From Gammaproteobacteria bacterium (GTDB taxonomy: Bacteria; Pseudomonadota; Gammaproteobacteria; Steroidobacterales; Steroidobacteraceae): a stretch of 34,653 bases of DNA. The translations under genes were made by a program, and so were the position numbers. The stretch spans positions 1 through 34,653 of the forward strand of contig JAIBJL010000003.1 in NCBI GenBank assembly GCA_020029545.1, in the 5' to 3' direction. Below are positions 1 to 7,452 of the stretch, piece by piece; the stretch's first letter is position 1, and every line of letters starts with the position of its first letter. Below the pieces are notes generated by a model. The model was not told the DNA's origin, did no database searches, and worked only from the letters and a program-made list of their open reading frames with translations.

Positions 1-186
1 CTTGTTGCGTGAAATGATCGAACGCGCCGGCTCCGGTTGCACCGTCGTCGCAAGCGGCGGCAGTGCCTCATCCAGATTGCTCCAGCCATCATCGACGAGT
101 TCCGTCCGGGTGGACTCGAAACGTCCCTCCGGATTGGAAACGGCGCCGCGGCCCGGTCGAATGCCATTACGTGTGGGAATAGCCAT
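1..186 (-). CDS. PA0069-family radical SAM protein, N-terminal 62 codons (truncated by window start)
   Basis: Manual minus-strand translation from ATG at 186 with no stop to base 1: MAIPTRNGIRPGRGAVSNPEGRFESTRTELVDDGWSNLDEALPPLATTVQPEPARSIISRNK. The RGRGAVSNPEGRFE...SIISRN pattern is characteristic of this family. Absent from the ORF track because it has no stop in the window. Confidence 0.8.
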   Translation of the reverse strand, partial: MAIPTRNGIRPGRGAVSNPEGRFESTRTELVDDGWSNLDEALPPLATTVQPEPARSIISRNK

Positions 187-253
187 GCGCGGATGTTACT
201 GTAAATAATCACAGTTACAATCCGTGCGGTGATGGAAGAGCGGGACTCGCCGC

Positions 254-1434
254 TCACTTCCCGTGCTTGCTCTCGGGAAACGTCTGCATATGGCGCAGTG
301 AAGGAAACAGGCGCGCCCAGATGCCGGTCACCATGAGCGTCGCGACGCCGCTTCGTTGGATGCCCCGATGAACACCGAACTCACGGCGCTCACGCGACCG
401 CGAATTGCATCGGGCGTTTCCAGCTGCACCAACAGATGCCGGATGTAGACGCTCACCATATCTGCGGCGCCGAGGACCGCCAGCGCGATCAGCGACACCA
501 TGAAGTGCTCGCTCAAGCCGAAGACCACCGTCGCGACGCCGAACACTGCCACGCCGCCGAACATCCATGCGCCCACATGCCGACGCAGCGGGTTGATAGC
601 CAGCACCAGTGCGCAGATGCTCGCACCCAGTCCCGGCGCGGTGCGTAGCAGACCCAACGCCACCGGGCCCGCGTGCAGGATGTCGCGCGCGAAGACCGGC
701 AGCAACGCGACAGCACCGCCAAATAGTACGGCGAACAGATCGAGTGAAATCGCGCCGAGTACGATCGGCCGGCTCCATACGAAACGCAGACCGGACAGCA
801 ATGTGGTCCAGTTCATCGGCTCCGCACGACGTTGTATTCCGGTCTCCGGGCCGATGCCCATCATCAGCACGAAGGCGAGCGCTGCAAGCACGGCTACGGT
901 TGCATACACGGCCGCCGGTCCGGCGAGATACAGCAAGCCGCCCAACGCCGGACCGACGATGGTTGCAATCTGGAAGACCGACGAATTCAACGCGACCGCG
1001 CGCGCGAAGCTTTCCCGCGGCACCAGGTTCGGCAGCAGCGCCTGTCCACTGGGCATCGAGAATGCACGCGCGCAGCCGAGCAGCACCATGGCGGCGAATA
1101 CCGGCCAGAGAGTCGTCAGTTGCCGCAATGTAAAGATCAACAGCAGCAATGCACAGACGGTCGAGACGCCGTAGCACCAGGCGACAATGCGGCGACGGTC
1201 GTAACGATCCGCCACCTGACCAGCGGGCAGGATGAGCACGACAAACGGCAGGAATTGCGACAGACCGATCAGGCCGAGATCGAGCGGATCGTGGCTGATG
1301 TTGTAGATCTGCCAGCCGACGGCAACCGTCTGAATCTGTGCTGCGAGCGTTGCTAGCACGCGCGCACATAGAAATCGTACTAATCCAGGCAGGCGCAACA
1401 CGTCGGCGGCGCGCAAGGTATCGGGCATCGGCAC
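254..1434 (-). pseudogene. MFS transporter (EntS-like), disrupted at the C-terminus by a deletion/frameshift
   Basis: Frame 328..1434 encodes a typical MFS protein up to ...VSSVFIGASNE, then AASRRSW-stop. The expected C-terminus GVATLMVTGIWARLFPSLRHMQTF continues in another frame (254..1369 ORF). Confidence 0.7.
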
Positions 1435-1600
1435 AGCGTACTTAGTTGAAAGTTCCGCAGCATACCGAGCGCGCCGCAGCGCCGCGCAGGTTTATGCACG
1501 CTGCAGGCAAGCACTTATCGAACCTTCACTGCGCAGACACGCTGCATCCTGGTGGCTTGGCGTCTGCGCGGGCGGACCGAAGCCAGACGCGCCCCGGTAC

Positions 1601-3349
1601 TTAGGCGACAGTCTGCACAGCGGTGGAATGCACTGGCAAGGGGAAGGTTACACGCAGCGTCGTCCCGGTATCTCTGGTCAGGGAGAGTTCGCCATGCAGT
1701 TGACGCACGAACGCGTCGATCAACGATCGCCCCAGTCCGCCCGGTTCGGCACCGGACGCAGGATCGAAGCCGATGCCGTCATCGCTGATCGCGACAGTGA
1801 GCACATCGTTGGCACGGCTTACGCGTACTTCGATTCGACCGCGATCGCGTCCGTGGAATGCATGTTTGTAAGCATTGGTGATGGCCTCCGTGACCAGCAG
1901 GCCGAGCGGCACGGCAACTTCAGGGCCGATCGTCTCTTCCGGCGCCTGCACGGTCAGCTCGACATGACGGCCGCCGGCCAGGCCGCCACGACGCAGTTCG
2001 ACGCACAGGTCTTCGAGAAACCATCGCAAGTCCACTTCCTGCAGTGTTTCCGATTCGTAGAGACGGCGGTGCAAAGTCGCCAGCGCGTTGACTCTGCTGC
2101 GCGCGTCGGCAAATGCGGCTTCGGCGCGCGGGTCCTTGATGCGTCGTGCGTGCAGGTTGAGCAGGCTCATCACCAGCTGCAGATTGTTTTTTACGCGATG
2201 ATGCACTTCGCGGATCAAAGCCTCTTTTTGTTTCACCGACTCGCGTAGTTCCAGTTCGCGCGCTGAAATCAGGTCGGCCATGCGCGTGAACGTCTCGCCC
2301 AAACTGCGAATTTCCGCAGGGGCGGCCGCGGCACGCTCCGGCCGGACCGTGTGGCGGCCGGATGCATACGCGGAGGTAATACGTTCAAGATAGGTAATCC
2401 AGCGCACGACCAGATGCTCGATGCCGAACCAGACCACGGCAATGGCGAGCACCCACATCAGGATGGGGGTCAGTACACCCCATGCAACCTGCAGTGCCAG
2501 CGGACCAATGGCCGTCAGCACGGGTGTTCCCATGATCACGAAGATACGGCCACCGAGCAACGGACTCATCGCGTACAGGCGCCAGGTGCCGTCGCGACCG
2601 CGCGTCGTAAACGTCTGCGTGCGCGACGCCAGGTAATCATCAATGAGCGCATCGGGCGGCAGGCCGGACGCGCCACCGCTCGGCGAAGCGTCCGCAGTGA
2701 TCAGATCGCCTTTGCCATCGAGCAACGCCAATGCGGTATCGGACGGCGCAGCTCGCTGATAACGACGGGTCAGCCAGTCCAGGCCGATGAACAAGGCAAC
2801 TGAACCGCGGATGACACCCTCATCATCGAGCAGCGGCACCGCCGTGACCATGCCCCACGAGTCCAACCAGCGAGCGAACACCAGGTCGCTGACGACGAAT
2901 GCATCGCCACTCATGATTTCGCGAAACCAGGCACGATCTTCGGCATCCGTGGCTTTCTTGAGCGGTGTCGAGGTGCAGCTGAAAAAGCCCTTGTCATCGA
3001 TAATGGCCGCGCCCGCATACTGATCGAGGCCGCCGATCGCACGCTGCAACGCACGTCGACACGCGGGCAAGCGTTGGGCCCGAATATCGGGCTGGGCTGC
3101 AAGGCTCGTGAGGATCTCGCGGGATGCGGAGATCATGTTCTCTTCTTCGTTGGCAGCGAGCTGTGCTGCCTGCGCGAGGTTCTGCTCAAGAATCCGCATG
3201 CCGCTGCGATAACTCGAGACCGCCTGCAGTACCGCAAGAACGCCTGGCGCCAGCATTGCGATGCCGACGATCAGGACCAGCCGCGGCCGCAAACCGGCAT
3301 TGCGCCCCCACCAGCGACTCGGACCCGCGGGCGCTTTCTGATTCTTCAT
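1601..3349 (-). CDS. Membrane sensor histidine kinase, HisKA_2/HRXXN type with extracytoplasmic sensor domain; probable general-stress-response kinase
   Basis: ORF 1601..3400; likely start MKNQKAP at 3349. N-terminal TM segment, periplasmic sensor region, second TM, HAMP-like region, phosphoacceptor REVHHRVKNNLQLVMSLLNLHARR, ATPase motifs ITNAYKHAF and DDGIGFD. Directly downstream of ecfG on the same strand. Confidence 0.88.
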   Translation of the reverse strand: MKNQKAPAGPSRWWGRNAGLRPRLVLIVGIAMLAPGVLAVLQAVSSYRSGMRILEQNLAQAAQLAANEEENMISASREILTSLAAQPDIRAQRLPACRRALQRAIGGLDQYAGAAIIDDKGFFSCTSTPLKKATDAEDRAWFREIMSGDAFVVSDLVFARWLDSWGMVTAVPLLDDEGVIRGSVALFIGLDWLTRRYQRAAPSDTALALLDGKGDLITADASPSGGASGLPPDALIDDYLASRTQTFTTRGRDGTWRLYAMSPLLGGRIFVIMGTPVLTAIGPLALQVAWGVLTPILMWVLAIAVVWFGIEHLVVRWITYLERITSAYASGRHTVRPERAAAAPAEIRSLGETFTRMADLISARELELRESVKQKEALIREVHHRVKNNLQLVMSLLNLHARRIKDPRAEAAFADARSRVNALATLHRRLYESETLQEVDLRWFLEDLCVELRRGGLAGGRHVELTVQAPEETIGPEVAVPLGLLVTEAITNAYKHAFHGRDRGRIEVRVSRANDVLTVAISDDGIGFDPASGAEPGGLGRSLIDAFVRQLHGELSLTRDTGTTLRVTFPLPVHSTAVQTVA

Positions 3350-3365
3350 GCCGCGAAGTGGCGCG

Positions 3366-3935
3366 TCAGGAGGTTCCGGACCGTTGCGGAGCGTTGGCAC
3401 TACCGGGCTGGGTATCGAGAAAGGTCAGCGGACCGTTGATCTGGGCCGCATCCGCGCCGAGCAGGTCAACCAGTCGGTCGCGGGCGCGAGCAATGCGGCT
3501 CTTGATGGTACCCACGGCCACCTGGCAAACATCTGCCGCTTCCTCATAAGACAATCCGGTCGCGCACACGAGAATCAGTGCTTCGCGCTGATCGGCCGGC
3601 AGCTCCAGCAACGCGCGACTCAGGTCGCGCAAATGCAGCTTGGCATCGTGGTCAGGCGCGACAGCAACCTGCGCCGCGCAGATGCCATCCGGGTCCTCCA
3701 CTTCGAATTTGCGATGCCGTAGTTCGGAGTAGTAGCAGTTACGCAGAATCGTGAACAACCAGGCTTTGAGATTGCTGCCCGACTGGAATTGTTCACGGTT
3801 GGTCCAGGCTTTCAGCACGGTATCCTGCACCAGATCGTCGGCACGCGCCGGGTCGCCGCACAGCGAGCGTCCGAACGCGCGCAATGCCGGCAACAGAGCC
3901 GTCACTTGATCGAGAAATTTATCCTGCCCGGACAT
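3366..3935 (-). CDS. ecfG: ECF sigma factor, EcfG (ECF15)-like general stress sigma factor
   Basis: ORF 3366..3959; likely start MSGQDKF at 3935. Region 2 FGRSLCGDPARADDLVQDTVLKAW; region 4 LPADQREALILVCATGLSYEEAADVCQVAVGTIKSRIARARDRL. Adjacent to NepR. Confidence 0.88.
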   Translation of the reverse strand: MSGQDKFLDQVTALLPALRAFGRSLCGDPARADDLVQDTVLKAWTNREQFQSGSNLKAWLFTILRNCYYSELRHRKFEVEDPDGICAAQVAVAPDHDAKLHLRDLSRALLELPADQREALILVCATGLSYEEAADVCQVAVGTIKSRIARARDRLVDLLGADAAQINGPLTFLDTQPGSANAPQRSGTS

Positions 3936-3955
3936 GTTGTTATTCGACCACGGCC

Positions 3956-4138
3956 TCAACGACCGCGCTCCTTGTCTTCGAGCTGCTTCAAGAGCGCTTT
4001 GAATTCATCAGGCACGGGTTCTTCCATCACATCGGTGAACATACGTCGCAGGCGGCCACTCAACCAATCGGGGACTTGGTCGAGCGGTGTGCCGTCCGGT
4101 GCCAATGCCGCAGGGTCTGGCTTGATTTTCTCAGTCAT
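3956..4138 (-). CDS. nepR: NepR-like anti-sigma factor (60 aa)
   Basis: MTEKIKPDPAALAPDGTPLDQVPDWLSGRLRRMFTDVMEEPVPDEFKALLKQLEDKERGR. LRRMFTDVMEEPVPDEFKALLKQLE fits the NepR core; ATG at 4138. Confidence 0.85.
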   Translation of the reverse strand: MTEKIKPDPAALAPDGTPLDQVPDWLSGRLRRMFTDVMEEPVPDEFKALLKQLEDKERGR

Positions 4139-4221
4139 GATGTTCGTCTTCGAGATCATCGGGCGCGCTGTGCGGCAGACTGGATGAATTGACCCAGCTG
4201 AGTCGACTGTCAGTCCACCCA

Positions 4222-4246
4222 AACGCGTAATTTTTGAAAAAGTTCC
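4222..4246 (-). promoter_or_regulatory. EcfG-type promoter upstream of nepR-ecfG (GGAAC-N16-CGTT)
   Basis: Minus strand reads GGAAC TTTTTCAAAAATTACG CGTT; exact match to the known EcfG consensus, 84 nt upstream of the nepR ATG. Confidence 0.8.
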
Positions 4247-4357
4247 AGTCGCTACGGAACCTTTGTTGTAACTCATCCATACTAATACGCTTGCACTCCT
4301 CCCCAAGGATCTCACCTCATCCGAGTGCACGAGTAAACATTCACGGAGTCGACATCT

Positions 4358-5131
4358 ATGGCCCTGGCCCATGCAATCGCCGAACACCTGCCTTACCTGC
4401 GCCGCTACGCACGCGCGCTCTGTGGTACGCAAGCCAGTGGCGATGCTTATGTACGAGCCACGCTGGAAGCGATCATTGCCGACACTTCGGTTCTGAGCCC
4501 GGGACAGCCGCCACGCGTCGGTCTGTATCGAGTGTTTCATCGCATTTGGGGTTCAACGGACACCGAAGCACGATCCATCGCGGGATCAGCCGACGAAGCC
4601 GGCGGGGTCCAAAAGCGGCTTCAAAAGCTGACACCTGCGCATCGCCAGGCGCTGCTGCTCACGGCGATGGAAGGATTCAACGTCAGCGAAACGGCCCACA
4701 TCCTGGGTGTGTCCGAAGCCCAGGTACAACAGATGGTCAGTCAGGCAGTCCGCGAGATCTCCAGTCAGCCCAGCACCCGCGTGCTCATCATCGAGGACGA
4801 GCCGATCATTTCACTGGATCTGCAAAGCATCGTGCGCGAGATGGGACACAGCGTGGCAGCCATCGCAACCACGCGCGATGAAGCTGTACGCGCGGCGCGT
4901 CAATCGGAACCCGGACTGGTACTGGCCGACATCAAGCTGGCCGACGGCAGCTCAGGGATCGATGCCGTGCGACAGATACTGAGCGAAGTGGAAGTGCCGA
5001 TCATTTTTATCACGGCTTATCCGGAACGCCTGCTGACCGGCGAACGCCCCGAGCCTACCTTCCTGGTAACGAAGCCGTTCGTCCCCGAAACAGTACGCGT
5101 CGCAGTCAGCCAGGCATTGCTGTTCGCCTGA
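4358..5131 (+). CDS. phyR: PhyR-like response regulator (sigma-like N-terminal domain plus receiver domain)
   Basis: 257 aa; N-terminal ECF-like half (HLPYLRRYARALCG...LTPAHRQALLLTAMEGFNVSETAHILGVSEAQVQQMV), C-terminal receiver (RVLIIEDEPIISLDLQ...LVLADIKLADG...PIIFITAYPERLLTGERPEPTFLVTKPF). Divergent from nepR. Confidence 0.9.
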   Translation: MALAHAIAEHLPYLRRYARALCGTQASGDAYVRATLEAIIADTSVLSPGQPPRVGLYRVFHRIWGSTDTEARSIAGSADEAGGVQKRLQKLTPAHRQALLLTAMEGFNVSETAHILGVSEAQVQQMVSQAVREISSQPSTRVLIIEDEPIISLDLQSIVREMGHSVAAIATTRDEAVRAARQSEPGLVLADIKLADGSSGIDAVRQILSEVEVPIIFITAYPERLLTGERPEPTFLVTKPFVPETVRVAVSQALLFA

Positions 5132-5242
5132 ACGCCCTGGCAGCCGCCACGCTCACAATGAGCTCTGCAACCGCGAGGGGTTCCGTGCTGAAATTCGCTT
5201 GAAATGCGAAATACGAGCGACGCAAAAACAGACTCAAAAACA

Positions 5243-5270
5243 AAAAAGGGAGCTGAACAGCTCCCTTTTT
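5243..5270. terminator. Rho-independent terminator (probably bidirectional) between phyR and the DUF1328 gene
   Basis: AAAAAGGGAGCT-GAAC-AGCTCCCTTTTT perfect stem with flanking A/T tracts. Confidence 0.85.
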
Positions 5271-5321
5271 CTTGGCGCGGCGTTGCGCGCACCGTTCCCA
5301 CACGGGTCAGACAGGGACGCG

Positions 5322-5495
5322 TCAGACAGGCGGCCTGCCGCGCAGTGCACCGCTGACCAGTGCCACCAGCGTCAACACCAGGAACACGAAGAACAGAATC
5401 TTGGCGATACCTGCAGCAGCGCCAGCGATGCTCGTAAAGCCGAGAACCGCCGCAATGATCGCCACCACAAAAAAAGTCAGTGCCCAGGAAAGCAT
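5322..5495 (-). CDS. DUF1328 (YtjA-like) small membrane protein, 57 aa
   Basis: [57 protein letters not shown]; start at 5495 with upstream GAGGAGG ribosome-binding site. Confidence 0.88.
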   Translation of the reverse strand: MLSWALTFFVVAIIAAVLGFTSIAGAAAGIAKILFFVFLVLTLVALVSGALRGRPPV

Positions 5496-5587
5496 GGTGA
5501 ACCTCCTCGAGGAGTGAAGCGAAAAACATTCGAGATTCGAACGTCCCGACAAACAAACGATGCATATGCAACGTGCTCGAAACAACT

Positions 5588-5612
5588 AACGCACCATGCT
5601 TCGGCTTGTTCC
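5588..5612 (-). promoter_or_regulatory. EcfG-type promoter upstream of the DUF1328 gene (GGAAC-N16-CGTT)
   Basis: Minus strand GGAAC AAGCCGAAGCATGGTG CGTT; plus strand aacg at 5588-5591 and gttcc at 5608-5612. Confidence 0.75.
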
Positions 5613-5668
5613 TCCACTGGCCTTGCTACAACTATCGCCCGCGGCCTGCCTCGCTTGTGTCGTGCTAG

Positions 5669-5693
5669 GGAACTTAGCGCGTACGTGGACGTT
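5669..5693 (+). promoter_or_regulatory. EcfG-type promoter upstream of the small lipoprotein gene (GGAAC-N16-CGTT)
   Basis: Plus strand GGAAC TTAGCGCGTACGTGGA CGTT, 62 nt upstream of the ATG at 5756. Confidence 0.75.
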
Positions 5694-5755
5694 TTGCCGA
5701 CGATCAAATCGTAGCCGGTCGCCATCGCGGCCTGCACTCACCGGGAGGATTATTG

Positions 5756-6001
5756 ATGACGAGTCAACGCCGCAGTCGATTCAAGGCATTGGGCTTCGCA
5801 GCACTGGCGCTCGGCGCAACGCTCGCTCTTGCTGCCTGCGAGAAAAAGGGACCGCTTGAACAGGCAGGCGAGGAAGTGGATGAAGCGGTGGGAACCCTGA
5901 AGAATGGCGGCGAGGAAACCACGGCGACGAAAGTCGACGACGCTCTGGATGAGGCCCGCGAAGGAACTCAAGATGCTGCGAATCAACTGAAGAAGGACTG
6001 A
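5756..6001 (+). CDS. Small lipoprotein, Glu/Lys/Ala-rich, 81 aa
   Basis: MTSQRRSRFKALGFAALALGATLALAACEKKGPLEQAGEEVDEAVG...; LALAAC lipobox; GGGAGG ribosome-binding site 7 nt before the ATG. Confidence 0.8.
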   Translation: MTSQRRSRFKALGFAALALGATLALAACEKKGPLEQAGEEVDEAVGTLKNGGEETTATKVDDALDEAREGTQDAANQLKKD

Positions 6002-6005
6002 ATCT

Positions 6006-6878
6006 TTAACGACAAGCTCGCCTGAGCAGTTCCGCAACGGCTGCGGGCTGTTCGTGATGCATCATGTGGCCCGCACCGCCCAGTGTTTCGATTCGGACGT
6101 CACGAAACAGCGTCGCCAAATGCTGCATTGTCAGGTCAGCAGCCATTTGGCGGGCGATCTCCGACTGATCGCCCGCCACCAACAGCACTGGCGCGGTAAT
6201 TTCCTTCCAGCAGGCTTCGGCCTGGTCGCGCTGGTAGAGCGTCGGATTGACGCGCTTGTGACGCGGATCGGCACGCAGCTCAATGCGCCCGTCAGCGCGC
6301 TCGCGTCCCCAGGAGCGTGCGATGAAATCCAGGTGCGCAGGCGGAGTACGCGGATTGCGCCGTCCCAGAATCCCGGCGAAGTGCGCAAAGCTGTCGTAGA
6401 TCGCGAACTGAGTACCCGCAGCGATCTGGTCCAGCCATTGCCGGTATTGCGTTGGCGCCTGGTCCGGCATGGTCCGCGACAGACCAAACCCCTCCAAACT
6501 GACGACACGACGTATCCGTTGCGGACGGATGCCGGCATACATCAGTGCCACATTGCCACCCATGCTGTGGCCTACCAGATCGAGCGGCTGCCCGGGCGAC
6601 AGCCAGTCGACGATCGCGTCCAGATCCGCGAGATAGTCGGGAAACCAGTAGCCCCCTGCGGACCACTGGGTGCGACCGAAGCCGCGTGCATCGAACGCCA
6701 GCAGCGTGCGTTCGGGCAGGTGATCGGCCAGGAACTGGAAAGTTTCGCCGGTATCGCCCCACCCATGCAGCAACAGCACGGGACGCTCATCCTGCCCGGG
6801 CCAGCGATAAAAATGGAAATCCAGCTCGCGAATGGATCGTTTCAGACATTGCGCCGGCCGCGCCGCGATGTAAGTCAT
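6006..6878 (-). CDS. Alpha/beta hydrolase
   Basis: 290 aa; LLLHGWGDTGETF, nucleophile elbow GHSMGG, C-terminal GGAGHMMHHEQP. Confidence 0.9.
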   Translation of the reverse strand: MTYIAARPAQCLKRSIRELDFHFYRWPGQDERPVLLLHGWGDTGETFQFLADHLPERTLLAFDARGFGRTQWSAGGYWFPDYLADLDAIVDWLSPGQPLDLVGHSMGGNVALMYAGIRPQRIRRVVSLEGFGLSRTMPDQAPTQYRQWLDQIAAGTQFAIYDSFAHFAGILGRRNPRTPPAHLDFIARSWGRERADGRIELRADPRHKRVNPTLYQRDQAEACWKEITAPVLLVAGDQSEIARQMAADLTMQHLATLFRDVRIETLGGAGHMMHHEQPAAVAELLRRACR

Positions 6879-7026
6879 GAACAGGAGGCTGGCGATGACC
6901 TGGGAACGAGCGGCAAGGAAGGCTCAGCGCTCGGGCACCGCAGAACGAATTGCCGTCCGCCTGGCAGCGGACGGCAATTCAATGCGCATCACCGGCCTCA
7001 TCCACCGTATCACTCAGGCAGGCGTA

Positions 7027-7344
7027 TCACTCAGGCAGGCGGGGAACGTGCGCAGCCGCAGGCTCCTGCAGATCTTCCGGCGTCGAGGTTACGACAACGG
7101 ATTCGGCCGCAATGACGGGTTTCGCCACCTTGCGGGGCGCCTTCTTCTTGCCGGCCTTCTTCTTCGCGACCTTGCCAGCCGCTTTCTTGGCCGTCTTCTT
7201 TGCCGGCTTTCGGGCCGCCTGCTTCGCTACCTTCTTGGCCGATTTCTTTTTCGCCGACTTCTTTACGGTTTTTTTCGCTCGCCCGACACTCTTCTTGCCA
7301 GCCTTCTTGGCTGACTTTTTCTTTCCCTTCTTTTTACTCGCCAT
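7027..7344 (-). CDS. Histone H1-like Lys/Ala-rich DNA-binding protein
   Basis: 105 aa; MASKKKGKKKSAKKAGKKSVGRAKKTVKKSAKKKSAKKVAKQAARKPAKKTAKKAAGK..., repeated KK(S/A)AKK motifs. Confidence 0.75.
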   Translation of the reverse strand: MASKKKGKKKSAKKAGKKSVGRAKKTVKKSAKKKSAKKVAKQAARKPAKKTAKKAAGKVAKKKAGKKKAPRKVAKPVIAAESVVVTSTPEDLQEPAAAHVPRLPE

Positions 7345-7452
7345 GTTTCACCTCGGTTAGTCCCACTTGGTTGGTCACAGGATTTCCCGTTTGTGTTGGA
7401 ATCCTGCTGTTTCGATTATCACGCGCACGCGCGCCTGATGCATCATAAGAAT

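Noticed and set aside
2-208. Plus-strand 68-aa ORF at the window start
   Set aside because: The opposite strand encodes a recognisable PA0069-type radical SAM N-terminus over the same bases.
7027-7344. Lys/Ala codon repeats as a tandem repeat or CRISPR-like array
   Set aside because: Periodicity is explained by the KKxAKK protein repeats; units are irregular with no spacers.
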